A DNA stretch of 64,000 nt from a virus: positions 41,544 through 105,543 of the IMG/VR virus record IMGVR_UViG_3300035670_000073. One strand, written 5' to 3'. The first letter of the stretch is position 1, and each line of letters opens with the position of its first letter. A program made the position numbers and the translations under genes. Below, piece by piece: positions 36,679-44,559 of the stretch. The notes beneath the pieces are model-generated. The model did no database searches, was not told the DNA's origin, and saw only the letters and a list, made by a program, of their open reading frames with translations.

Positions 36679-37281
36679 ATGAAACAAGTATTAATTGATG
36701 TATTACCATTTGAATTCAAAAAAACATCTCTAAACGAATCCACACGAGATGGTAAATTTATTGTGAGTGGCGTACTTCAAAGAGCAGAAGCTAAGAATCA
36801 AAACGGTAGAATTTATCCAAAAGAAATTCTCAAAAGAGAAGCTGAAAAGTACATGGAGAATTTTGTAAAACAACGCAGAGCTATGGGTGAACTAGATCAT
36901 CCAGAATCATCCGTTGTTAATTTAAAGAATGTAAGTCATAATATTGTTGATATGGGTTGGGATAATGATGATTTGGTAGGTACCGTTGAAATTCTTCCAA
37001 CTCCGAGCGGTAATATTTTAAGAGATCTTCTTAATTCGGGAATATTATTAGGCATATCTAGTAGAGGTTTAGGTAGTGTTAAGAAAGATATGCGTGAAGG
37101 TGCTGATGTAGTACAAGATGACTTTGATTTAATTGCCTTTGACTTTGTTAGCAATCCTTCTACACAAGGTGCTTTTATGTATCCACAAGGTAAGATAAAT
37201 GAAAGCGTAGAACAATCAAGAATAATTAATCCATACAGTAATGTAGAAAGAATAATTCATAACATTCTCTCAGATTTATAA
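36679..37281 (+). CDS. gp21: Prohead core protease
   Basis: 200 residues. The S77-type protease motifs are present: 'NQNGRIYPKEILKREAEKYM', catalytic His in 'RAMGELDHPESSVVNLKNVS', and the nucleophile Ser in 'GILLGISSRGLGSVK', followed by the acidic 'DFVSNPST'. In T4-like phages it cleaves scaffold, capsid and internal proteins at (L/I)-x-E sites during prohead maturation. The putative targets here are gp23 (LDE60-A61) and the five proteins with an N-terminal L-x-E peptide. It starts 5 bases after its neighbour. Confidence 0.92.
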   Translation: MKQVLIDVLPFEFKKTSLNESTRDGKFIVSGVLQRAEAKNQNGRIYPKEILKREAEKYMENFVKQRRAMGELDHPESSVVNLKNVSHNIVDMGWDNDDLVGTVEILPTPSGNILRDLLNSGILLGISSRGLGSVKKDMREGADVVQDDFDLIAFDFVSNPSTQGAFMYPQGKINESVEQSRIINPYSNVERIIHNILSDL

Positions 37282-37290
37282 TATTTATAA
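37281..37290 (+). promoter_or_regulatory. ATATTTATAA element before 37295 gene
   Basis: ATATTTATAA begins at the final base of the gp21 stop codon and ends 4 bases before the next ATG. Confidence 0.5.
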
Positions 37291-37294
37291 GAGT

Positions 37295-37750
37295 ATGAAA
37301 TTAAAACATTTATTAGAAAATTCCACGGAACACGCTTATAATCCTCTTACAATCTACGAAAAGAAGAAGATGTATGAGACAATCAAATCATATAACGAAT
37401 ACCGTAAGAACTTGAAGGCTGAATCTGTGTATGAAACAGCTAACAAGATTATGGAAGCTGTTAACTTAGCTGAAAGATATGCTCTCAAGGAATGTGGCGA
37501 TTGGATGCAAGCTAAGATGGTGGAACGTGATATGAAGGATATCAAGAAGGATGCTGCCAAGTTATACGAAGAAGCTCATAAGATTAAAGAAATTGAACAT
37601 CAATTAGAAATGCTTTATGAACAAATCGGTGTAAGATTAGAAAGATATTTTGAAATTACAGCACCAATGAGTGAAGCTCCACAATCTTTTCAAACACATG
37701 CACAACCAAGTAGTGTTAGTTTGAATCCTAATGTTCCAACACAATCTTAA
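37295..37750 (+). CDS. Helical head protein with capsid-targeting-like N-terminus
   Basis: 151 residues. The N-terminus MKLKHLLENSTEHAY carries the shared amphipathic peptide with L-L-E at residues 6-8. The body is almost all helix with heptad-like spacing and charged residues (residues 25-125), and the tail is Pro/Ser/Gln-rich. The location directly after gp21 and before the scaffold gene suggests an internal core or scaffold component cleaved by gp21. It ends convergently with the minus-strand gene at 37747, overlapping 4 bases. Confidence 0.55.
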   Translation: MKLKHLLENSTEHAYNPLTIYEKKKMYETIKSYNEYRKNLKAESVYETANKIMEAVNLAERYALKECGDWMQAKMVERDMKDIKKDAAKLYEEAHKIKEIEHQLEMLYEQIGVRLERYFEITAPMSEAPQSFQTHAQPSSVSLNPNVPTQS

Positions 37751-38205
37751 AACTTTTTAACGGGTATTGAGTCAATAAACTCAATCATTTTGTTAAAAGT
37801 TTCAAAAACATATTTTCTATTAGTTTCAAGTACATAACCTTCGTCTGTTTTATAGACGGAGGTTTTTACTTTTTCATTTTCAAGTTGTAATGAAGGTACT
37901 TCTACTTCAGCACACATTTTATAATCATCTTCAATCTTGAATCCCATTTCACCAAGCATATCTAACTCACACATATCCCAACCACTTGGATGATCAATTT
38001 CTTCTAACTTGTACATTCTAACACCTTCTTCAAAATTATCACTGTTTATGAAGTTTATAGATTTTTTATAAAAATCTTTTACTTCCATATTAAACATACC
38101 GGGGTTTGTATATGGAGTTTCATCGCCAGATCTAACAATATTTTTATATGTGTTAGTTTTGGAGTTAAAATGTTTAGCAAAATTGGGATTATAATTATAG
38201 GCCAT
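37747..38205 (-). CDS. Hypothetical protein
   Basis: 152 residues on the minus strand, not recognised. Acidic, with scattered Met, Phe and Tyr; no signal peptide or membrane segment. Its start overlaps the 3' end of the DUF3008-like gene by 11 bases, so the two are co-translated as a small minus-strand island inside the plus-strand head operon. Confidence 0.5.
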   Translation of the reverse strand: MAYNYNPNFAKHFNSKTNTYKNIVRSGDETPYTNPGMFNMEVKDFYKKSINFINSDNFEEGVRMYKLEEIDHPSGWDMCELDMLGEMGFKIEDDYKMCAEVEVPSLQLENEKVKTSVYKTDEGYVLETNRKYVFETFNKMIEFIDSIPVKKF

Positions 38206-38785
38206 AAGAATTAAGTCTATCTATAAAGTCACTTAGCATTTTTGTTTTTTCAGAAATATCGTCATTACTGAAATTGTTACTCAGCGTATAATAAACTTCT
38301 TTATCGGGTTTATCCGGAAAACTTTTTTGAATAAAACAACCATACTTACATACACTTGAGTCTTCATTATCAATTAATTTTTTAAAAACAAACTTTTTAG
38401 TCGTTTCGTTGCTGAAAATTTCAGCGGTTACTTCATTTTTATTTTTATTATGAAGAAATGTAGTTTTACCAAATCCAGCAAATCCACTTTGTTTGCTTTG
38501 AAATATCAATAATTCTTTTTTATCAAACGGTGTACCTACATTTTCTGATAAAAGTTGATTGAATGATTTATCATCAACTTTTTTAAATTTGCTTAGTGTA
38601 TATTCAGCTTCTTTTAAGTTATTTATAATTTCTTTAACTTTTGTAAAGTCTCTTACACTACTAGGCTTTATAGTTTTAGCCATTTTACGAACCGTAGGTG
38701 AAACTTTACGAGGAGATACATCACCTTTTTGAACACCTCTAACCAATCTAAATAGTCTTGCTTGTTTTTCTGAAGTTGCAGGCAT
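38195..38785 (-). CDS. Protein with DUF3008-like N-terminal domain
   Basis: 196 residues. The first 55 residues (MPATSEKQARLFRLVRGVQK, then GDVSPRKVSPTVRKMAKTI) match the short DUF3008-type domain common in phages, which usually begins M-P-A-x-S-x-x-Q and has the K-V-S-x-x-V-R-K core. The remainder is an unrecognised domain with three Cys. It reads away from the scaffold gene across a 175-base divergent region, and an ATATTTAT element on its own strand lies 5 bases before the start. Function unknown. Confidence 0.6.
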   Translation of the reverse strand: MPATSEKQARLFRLVRGVQKGDVSPRKVSPTVRKMAKTIKPSSVRDFTKVKEIINNLKEAEYTLSKFKKVDDKSFNQLLSENVGTPFDKKELLIFQSKQSGFAGFGKTTFLHNKNKNEVTAEIFSNETTKKFVFKKLIDNEDSSVCKYGCFIQKSFPDKPDKEVYYTLSNNFSNDDISEKTKMLSDFIDRLNSYGL

Positions 38786-38790
38786 ACATC

Positions 38791-38799
38791 AATAAATAT
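38791..38799 (-). promoter_or_regulatory. ATATTTATT element before minus-strand gene
   Basis: On the minus strand ATATTTATT ends 5 bases before the start codon at 38785, showing the element works by gene orientation rather than by strand. Confidence 0.5.
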
Positions 38800-38960
38800 G
38801 ATATTTTTTTATATTTAATAAAATTAAATTATATTTATTATACAAATACATCATTCTTTGATGTCATATCAATTTATCTTCTTTGGAGTTCTTCAATAAC
38901 TTCACCGGACTAATAACAGTCCACTATAAGACAAAACAATCAAGAAAGGATTATTAAATT
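38800..38960 (+). promoter_or_regulatory. Leader region of the scaffold gene with hairpins and Shine-Dalgarno
   Basis: ATATTTATTA at 38831-38840 lies 120 bases before the scaffold start. Downstream are two small perfect stems: ACATCA/TGATGT (38848-38864) and GGACT/AGTCC (38907-38922). AAGAAAGGA at 38942-38950 is spaced 10 bases from the ATG at 38961. It is the longest leader of any head gene in the window. Confidence 0.45.
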
Positions 38961-40052
38961 ATGAGCGATTTATTAAAAGAAAGTATCGCAGACGCTAAGG
39001 CAGTTCGTGAAACTGCATTGGCCAATGCAAAAACTTTCCTTGAAGAAAATTTTGCTGCTAGCATGAAAGAAATGTTTGCATCAAAACTCAAGGAAGAAAT
39101 GGCTGAAGAAGCCGAAGGTGAAGAAGTTGCTGAAGAAGGTAAGATTGAAGAAAAGTTAGCTTCTTCTGGTATCGGTAAGGATGACAGTAACATTGCCAGC
39201 AAGCAACACCCTGTTAAGCCTTCCTCATCAGCAAATAAAACTTCAACACAAACAAGTGGCGATGGTCCAGAAGTTGTGAAACTTGAAGAAGAAGAAGGAG
39301 CCGAAGTAACTAGCGAAGAATTGGATGAAATTCTAGCTGAACTTGAAAGTGAAGTAGTCAATGAAGCTGAAGAACAAGAAGAAGAAGAAGTAAAAGAATC
39401 AACTGAAGAAGATGCTGTAAATCTCGACGAACTTCTCGCCGAATTAGAAGCTGAAGAAAATGTTGCTCCTGCTGCAGCGCCAGCACCAGCACCAGTACCC
39501 GACATGGCAGCTGCACCAGCACCAGCACCGGCACCAGCACCAGCACCAGTTGCTCCTGCTCCGGGTCAAGTTCCTTCACCAGCCGAAGAAAGCGCTGAAG
39601 GAGAAGTAACTGCTGAAGAAATGGCAGAAGCTCTTGTTGCTATCAATGAAGAAAATGAATCGTTGAAGGCTCAATTGAGTGAATATGAAAAGACTGTTAA
39701 GTATCTCAAGGGAGTACTTAATGAAACCAATCTCTTAAATGCTAAGTTGCTTTATACCAACAAGCTCTTTAAGGGTAAGAATTTGACCGAAGACCAAAAG
39801 TTGAAGGTCATCAATACTTTTGATCTCACGAAGAGTATTCGTGAAGTCAAGTTAGCTTATACAGTTTTGGCCGAATCAATTAATGGCGGTGGATCAGTTG
39901 CCAAAAAGAAGACCAATGCAACTGCCCAAACTATCACCGAAGGTTTGGCAAGCAAACCAGTATCATCAACCAAGCCTGTGGCTACTATTGTAGAACCTCA
40001 AGCTGAAGAGATGGCTTCAAGATTCAAGAAACTCGCAGGAATCAAGAAGTAA
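38961..40052 (+). CDS. gp22: Prohead scaffold (core) protein, gp22-like
   Basis: 363 residues, very acidic, with no globular motif. The N-terminus (MSDLLKESIADAKAVRETAL) and C-terminal half (NEENESLKAQLSEYEKTVKY then KGVLNETNLLNAKLLYTNKL) are helical as in T4-like scaffolds; the last ten residues 'MASRFKKLAGIKK' form a basic tail. The middle has a Glu-rich run and an Ala-Pro repeat (residues about 170-200). It sits directly before gp23, the T4 order. It would shape the prohead, then be degraded by gp21. Codon use is biased to C/G-ending codons, as for gp23, and a Shine-Dalgarno is present. Confidence 0.8.
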   Translation: MSDLLKESIADAKAVRETALANAKTFLEENFAASMKEMFASKLKEEMAEEAEGEEVAEEGKIEEKLASSGIGKDDSNIASKQHPVKPSSSANKTSTQTSGDGPEVVKLEEEEGAEVTSEELDEILAELESEVVNEAEEQEEEEVKESTEEDAVNLDELLAELEAEENVAPAAAPAPAPVPDMAAAPAPAPAPAPAPVAPAPGQVPSPAEESAEGEVTAEEMAEALVAINEENESLKAQLSEYEKTVKYLKGVLNETNLLNAKLLYTNKLFKGKNLTEDQKLKVINTFDLTKSIREVKLAYTVLAESINGGGSVAKKKTNATAQTITEGLASKPVSSTKPVATIVEPQAEEMASRFKKLAGIKK

Positions 40053-40087
40053 AATTTAGTTTGCGAGTAAAACCAAACAATAACAAA

Positions 40088-40093
40088 TTAGGA
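40088..40093 (+). promoter_or_regulatory. gp23: Shine-Dalgarno of major capsid gene
   Basis: TTAGGA spaced 7 bases from the ATG at 40101, in a 48-base gap without an ATATTTAT element, so gp23 is probably cotranscribed with the scaffold gene. Confidence 0.55.
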
Positions 40094-40100
40094 TAAAATT

Positions 40101-41930
40101 ATGAGTGATATTAAATCATTATTAACAAATAATATGAATCCACAAGCCAAATTGATGGCTGAAACCCGTGGATTACAACAAAAGTGGGAAAAGACAGGTC
40201 TTCTTGAAGGCACAAACGGCGTTGAGAAGGCACACATGTCTATTCTCTTAGAAAACCAAGCTAAGCAATTGCTTGACGAAGCAACCACAACTGGTACCAG
40301 CACAAGCTCAGAACAATGGGCCGGTGTTGCTCTTCCATTGGTCCGTCGTGTATTTGCTGAAATCGCTGCTAAGGAATTCGTTAGTGTTCAACCAATGAAT
40401 CTCCCAAGCGGTCTTATCTTCTACTTAGATTTCAAGTATGGTACAACCGCTCCTGGTCAAGACCTTCGTAACTTGAACAATGGTAGTAGCGTAACAACCC
40501 GTGCCGGTAAAGCATTGAATGACAGTTTATTCGGCGGTAACGGTAAGAAATTAGGTTCAACTGATGACGCTGTTAAGGGTCTTTATGGTCAAGGCGCTTA
40601 TGCTTATTCAAGCCGTGCTTTGACAAGTTCAGCAATTACCTTGACAAAGAATGCTTCAGGAACATCTACAGGTAACACAATTCAAACAGCGTCATGGAAC
40701 GATGTTCAATATGCTTCTGAATTGAGTTCATCAGTAGTTGCTAAGAAGTTGTTTAAGGTTATCTTGAATCACGATGACAATACTCAATCAAATACAATTG
40801 CAGCTAACGGATATGCTTGGAACATTGATTTGAACGCAGCTCGTTCATTCAACTTGATCTCAGCTTCCGTTTCTCCAACATCATTGCCAAGCAGTGGTTT
40901 AGTATTGAATACTTATACAAGAGTATTGAACACTGGTAGTAACTCAAATCCATTCTATCAAACAGTATACATCGTTTCCGCTTCAAACAGCGCATTCGGT
41001 GGTGCTTCTAATAAGGTTAAGTTGGTATATACACTCCAACCAACCGACAACCTCCGTGGCGACTTCGAAGCTGGTAAGACAGCTGGTGAAGGTTCCGGTA
41101 ACGCAAGTGCAACTGCTACACAAAGCATTGACACTGACATCAGTATTCCTGAAGTCAACTTGGTGCTCAACAGCGAACCGATCGTTGCTAAGACTCGTAA
41201 GTTAAAGGCTGTCTGGACTCCAGAATTGGCTCAAGACTTGAATGCATATCATTCAATTGATGCAGAAGCAGAACTTACTGCTCTTTTGAGTGAATATGTA
41301 TCAATGGAAATTGACCTTGAAATCCTTGACATGTTGAACAACGCTGTAACCGGCGTAACAACAGAAGCTTGGAGTGCTGCCATCGGTACTGAATTTACAA
41401 AGAGCACAAATGCAACAACCGGTGAAGCTTCATTCACCCGCATTTCAAATGCTTCTCCAAATCGTACCGCTTATGTAAAGAGCACATGGTTCCAAACCCT
41501 CGGTAACAAGATCCAAAAGGTCTCTAACACAATCCAAAAATTGACTCTCCGTGGTGGTGCTAACTTCTTGGTCGTAAGCCCAGATGTAGCAACCATCTTG
41601 GAATCAATTCCAGGATATGTTGTTAACACCGACGGTGACCAAGCCAAGTTCGCAATGGGTGTAAGTCGTGTTGGTAGCTTCGCAAGTCGCTTCCAAGTCT
41701 ACAAGAACCCATATATGACTGACAATGTTGTATTGGTTGGTTTCCGCGGAAATAACTTCCTCGAAACCGGTGCTGTATATGCTCCATACATCCCACTTAT
41801 CCAAACTCCATTGGTCTATGATCCAACTAACTTCACACCACGTAGAGGCGTAATGACCCGCTACGCTAAGAAGGTAGTCCGCCCAGAATTTTACGGCAAA
41901 GTACTTATTGCCGACTTGGATCAAGTATAA
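40101..41930 (+). CDS. gp23: Major capsid protein
   Basis: 609 residues (T4 gp23: 521). The HK97-type gp23 pattern is clear: 'QWAGVALPLVRRVFAEIAAK', 'SVQPMNLPSGLIFYLDFKYG', 'TRKLKAVWTPELAQDLNAYH', 'YAPYIPLIQTPLVYDPTNFT', 'GVMTRYAKKVVRPEFYGKVL'. The N-terminus has helix-rich sequence up to 'LLENQAKQLLDE-A', where L-D-E60 before A61 is the expected gp21 processing site (T4 cuts after E65). An insertion of about 90 residues in the middle (residues 140-310) is Ser/Thr-rich. It has the strongest codon bias of the window and a terminator follows. Confidence 0.95.
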   Translation: MSDIKSLLTNNMNPQAKLMAETRGLQQKWEKTGLLEGTNGVEKAHMSILLENQAKQLLDEATTTGTSTSSEQWAGVALPLVRRVFAEIAAKEFVSVQPMNLPSGLIFYLDFKYGTTAPGQDLRNLNNGSSVTTRAGKALNDSLFGGNGKKLGSTDDAVKGLYGQGAYAYSSRALTSSAITLTKNASGTSTGNTIQTASWNDVQYASELSSSVVAKKLFKVILNHDDNTQSNTIAANGYAWNIDLNAARSFNLISASVSPTSLPSSGLVLNTYTRVLNTGSNSNPFYQTVYIVSASNSAFGGASNKVKLVYTLQPTDNLRGDFEAGKTAGEGSGNASATATQSIDTDISIPEVNLVLNSEPIVAKTRKLKAVWTPELAQDLNAYHSIDAEAELTALLSEYVSMEIDLEILDMLNNAVTGVTTEAWSAAIGTEFTKSTNATTGEASFTRISNASPNRTAYVKSTWFQTLGNKIQKVSNTIQKLTLRGGANFLVVSPDVATILESIPGYVVNTDGDQAKFAMGVSRVGSFASRFQVYKNPYMTDNVVLVGFRGNNFLETGAVYAPYIPLIQTPLVYDPTNFTPRRGVMTRYAKKVVRPEFYGKVLIADLDQV

Positions 41931-41939
41931 TATTTATAA
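41930..41939 (+). promoter_or_regulatory. ATATTTATAA element between gp23 stop and terminator
   Basis: ATATTTATAA begins at the final base of the gp23 stop codon and is followed 13 bases later by the terminator hairpin. Its role there is unclear; it may be a relic of the junction where the homing gene entered. Confidence 0.35.
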
Positions 41940-41952
41940 AATAATATTAAGC

Positions 41953-41983
41953 AAACTCCCGACGTATGTCGGGAGTTTTTTTA
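41953..41983 (+). terminator. Rho-independent terminator after major capsid gene
   Basis: An 11-bp perfect stem AAACTCCCGAC / GTCGGGAGTTT with a 4-base loop GTAT, running into a T tract. It is the end of the head operon. Confidence 0.93.
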
Positions 41984-42006
41984 TTGTATTTTTAATAAAA
42001 TTCAAG

Positions 42007-42014
42007 ATATTTAT
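42007..42014 (+). promoter_or_regulatory. ATATTTAT element before second GIY-YIG gene
   Basis: ATATTTAT ends 8 bases before the ATG at 42023, downstream of the gp23 terminator. Confidence 0.5.
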
Positions 42015-42022
42015 GGTAAAGT

Positions 42023-42769
42023 ATGAAAATGGGAATTTATAAAATAACAAATACGCGAAATGGCAAATTTTATATAGGATCATCAAAAGACATTAATCGG
42101 CGGTGGTGGGAACATAAAAACGATTTAAATAAAAAAACACATATAAATGCAAAATTACAAAATGCGTGGAATTTTTATGGCGAAAATCAATTTAAATTTG
42201 AAATCGTAGAAGAAATAATGGATGACAAATTGCTTTTAGAAAGAGAACAACATTATTTAAACATGTTTGAACCATACAGAAATGGTATAGGTTATAATAT
42301 TGCGCAAAATTCGTGTGGCGGTGATAATTTTACACACAATCCTAATAAGGAGAATATAAGACAACAATTATCAGAATTATATTCAGGCGAAAACAATCCT
42401 ATGTTTGGCAAGAAACATAATGATGAAAGTTTATTAAAACAAAAACAAAAAGCTATAGGTAGATTTAGTTTAAATTGGTTTATTGAAAAATATGGAAATG
42501 ATTTAGGAAGTAGAATGTACGAAGAAAGAAGACTGAAATTATCCTCCAGAACAATAAATTATAAATATGACAACAAAATAACAGGCAAAAAGCGTGGTGC
42601 AATGAGTGATGAAATGAAGCTTCGTATTAGTGAGAAAAAGCGTAAATTTGCTTTACGTAAAAATGAATTTGTTGATGATTTAAAGAGTGGTAGATTTACA
42701 ATATTACAGTTGAGTGAAAAATACGATGTATCAATGACAACAATAAAAAGTTATAAAAAGAAATTTTAA
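42023..42769 (+). CDS. GIY-YIG homing endonuclease
   Basis: 248 residues. GIY at residues 4-6 and YIG at 17-19, with 'INRRWWEHKNDLNKK', 'AWNFYGENQFKFEIVE' and 'LLEREQHYLNMFEPY' completing the catalytic module. NUMOD3-type 'GENNPMFGKKHNDES' follows near residue 130. The last 35 residues (KSGRFTILQLSEKYDVSMTT) look like a helix-turn-helix, suiting target binding. It is not closely similar to the 29.8 kb copy over most of its length, so it is probably an independent acquisition. It converges with the Mom-like gene, overlapping it by 4 bases. Confidence 0.9.
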   Translation: MKMGIYKITNTRNGKFYIGSSKDINRRWWEHKNDLNKKTHINAKLQNAWNFYGENQFKFEIVEEIMDDKLLLEREQHYLNMFEPYRNGIGYNIAQNSCGGDNFTHNPNKENIRQQLSELYSGENNPMFGKKHNDESLLKQKQKAIGRFSLNWFIEKYGNDLGSRMYEERRLKLSSRTINYKYDNKITGKKRGAMSDEMKLRISEKKRKFALRKNEFVDDLKSGRFTILQLSEKYDVSMTTIKSYKKKF

Positions 42770-43539
42770 TTAAAAAATTTATTATTATCTTCAACAGTTA
42801 TTTCTTGTACTTCTTCTACAAACGAAGTATTTTTTGGATATGGTCTAACTTTGTGTTTGAGTGATTTAGTTAGTTTTTTGTTTTCTATTTTGTTGCTTAT
42901 AAACTTGATATAACGATGTTTACCACTTTCTCTTTTACGCCAAAAAGTCTTACCAATTCTTTCTTTTAGTTTATCTACATTATGACTTTTCCATCGTGAA
43001 AATACACTTCTACTATGTATCCAATCATAGTTAGGAGGACCACATAAACTAATACTATAATTTGGCATTTTAGCCAGATCTACATAAATGTCACCTTGAT
43101 ACAGAAACCCAGCTGCTTGATATATTATACCAGCATGTCCCACTTCATTATCTGCGTAACTTAATATACATTTAATATTTGGAAAGTCTACATTTAACAA
43201 TCTGAAACTTTCAGCGATACAATAACTTTCTATATTCTTACCGTAACCATCTTCAATCCACAGACGAGTCAGTTCCATTACATTGTCATTGTTTAATAAT
43301 GGACTTATACTAGTACCGGCACTTCTACCTACAGACTGACCATATACCAATACGCCTATTAATTTACTATTATAACCGCCAAAAAAACTACTTTCAATAT
43401 AGTCTTTATAATATATGCCATAAGCTACAGTACACAGTGTCCATTTATGAGTATAATGGTTCTTTTCAATAAGTGTTTTTGCAACATTCTTATTGACACT
43501 TTGTAGATAAATTAATGATGTATCACAATACTCAGACAC
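42766..43539 (-). CDS. Mom-like GNAT protein, candidate DNA-base modification enzyme
   Basis: 257 residues; the start codon is GTG. It has the pattern of the phage Mu Mom family: 'VAKTLIEKNHYTHKWTLCTV', 'KLIGVLVYGQSVG', then 'VMELTRLWIEDGYGKNIESY' and 'CILSYADNEVGHAGIIYQAA' with 'GFLYQGDIYV'. In Mu, Mom changes adenine in phage DNA to a carbamoylmethyl form that resists restriction. Here it is last in a four-gene minus-strand unit with a kinase and response regulator, 31 bases after the preceding gene. DNA protection is the likely role; a different GNAT substrate cannot be excluded. The C-terminal 70 residues are basic and probably bind DNA. Confidence 0.7.
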   Translation of the reverse strand: MSEYCDTSLIYLQSVNKNVAKTLIEKNHYTHKWTLCTVAYGIYYKDYIESSFFGGYNSKLIGVLVYGQSVGRSAGTSISPLLNNDNVMELTRLWIEDGYGKNIESYCIAESFRLLNVDFPNIKCILSYADNEVGHAGIIYQAAGFLYQGDIYVDLAKMPNYSISLCGPPNYDWIHSRSVFSRWKSHNVDKLKERIGKTFWRKRESGKHRYIKFISNKIENKKLTKSLKHKVRPYPKNTSFVEEVQEITVEDNNKFFN

Positions 43540-43570
43540 TAATATAGTGTAAAACGCTTATTTTAATAAT

Positions 43571-44131
43571 TCAACTTTTTTTATCAATTTTTTCAGAAGC
43601 ATATTTAACACCCATTATTGTACCTATGATACTGAAACAATTTGTTAGAAGTATACCAAACATATTACTCCAAGTATTTTGTACGATTTCATTATCTATA
43701 CCCAAACCTAAACAAAGTGCAAACATACCCGTAGTTACCATGCCTATACCACATATTATCCATAATGATATTTTAACAATAGATCCTATAAGTTCGTATT
43801 GAGTTTTCTTTTGTAATACTTCCAAGTCGGTTAATGCATTTAATTTTGCTCGTTCAGCCTCTTCCAAAGCTAATTTTAATTCTATATTAATTTTTTCGTT
43901 TTCTGCTTTAGATTTAATTAATTCAGCATTTTGTTCTTGAACCTGTTTGGTTACATCAAGTCGTTTGATTCGTTTTTCGTTATCTCGTTCTATAGACAAT
44001 CTTATATACTCGGCGAATTGAGGATCGTCGGAGGCATCTATAGTTTTTAATATATTTCCTTCAATATAAATGCCTTTTTCTTTGGAAAACTGTATTAGTG
44101 TTTCCTTTGTTTCATTGTTTAATTTTATCAT
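43571..44131 (-). CDS. Coiled-coil protein with two C-terminal membrane segments
   Basis: 186 residues, family not recognised. Residues 1-55 are a small polar domain. Residues about 58-108 are strongly heptad-like (VTKQVQEQNAELIKSKAENE), predicting a coiled coil. Two hydrophobic segments follow, around residues 115-137 (ELIGSIVKISLWIICGIGMV) and 150-172 (MFGILLTNCFSIIGTIMGVK), with a short Lys-rich tail. Its start overlaps the response regulator stop (ATGA), so it is coupled to the signalling pair. It could anchor the kinase or be the effector of the pathway. Confidence 0.55.
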   Translation of the reverse strand: MIKLNNETKETLIQFSKEKGIYIEGNILKTIDASDDPQFAEYIRLSIERDNEKRIKRLDVTKQVQEQNAELIKSKAENEKINIELKLALEEAERAKLNALTDLEVLQKKTQYELIGSIVKISLWIICGIGMVTTGMFALCLGLGIDNEIVQNTWSNMFGILLTNCFSIIGTIMGVKYASEKIDKKS

Positions 44132-44559
44132 TGATAAATTTTAAATGGTAGTTTTCTTTTTAAAAACCCATCAAAGTCTTTTTTGAATTCTTTGAGTCTT
44201 GGTTCAATTTCATCGGATTTAATAATCCAGAATTGAGCACCAGCTTTCATTGCTTTTGCTTGTTCGTTCTTATCATTGCTTGATGAAATTATCCCAATAA
44301 CTACTCCGTCGCCATACTCAAAATTAATTTTTCTTATTAATTCTATACCATTAAATGTTGAACCGATGATATTCAAATCAACAAATATACAGTCAGGTTT
44401 CTTTTGATTATTTTCAACTAAATATCTAAAATATCTTTCTGCTTCATCTGCACTGTTTAGTGTTTTAAGACTCAATGTAATATCCAATAGACTACAAGCA
44501 TCTTCAAATACGAGATGAAATAAATTTTCGTCATCAATTAATAATATAGAATCAATCAT
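44128..44559 (-). CDS. Stand-alone response regulator receiver protein
   Basis: 143 residues, a single CheY-type domain with no output domain. The acid pocket is D9-D10 in 'ILLIDDENLF', the phospho-acceptor is D61 in 'PDCIFVDLNI', the conserved Ser is in 'IGIISSSND' (S92/S93), and the conserved Lys is K114 in 'FWIIKSDE'. All catalytic positions are intact. It overlaps the histidine kinase gene and the membrane-protein gene by 4 bases each. It would accept phosphate from the kinase and act by protein contact, as CheY or Spo0F do. Confidence 0.88.
   Translation of the reverse strand: MIDSILLIDDENLFHLVFEDACSLLDITLSLKTLNSADEAERYFRYLVENNQKKPDCIFVDLNIIGSTFNGIELIRKINFEYGDGVVIGIISSSNDKNEQAKAMKAGAQFWIIKSDEIEPRLKEFKKDFDGFLKRKLPFKIYQ

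Noticed and set aside
38954-39505. 183-codon minus-strand ORF opposite the scaffold gene
   Set aside because: It is Ser/Ala low complexity, the mirror of the Glu/Ala-rich scaffold codons, and has no start element.
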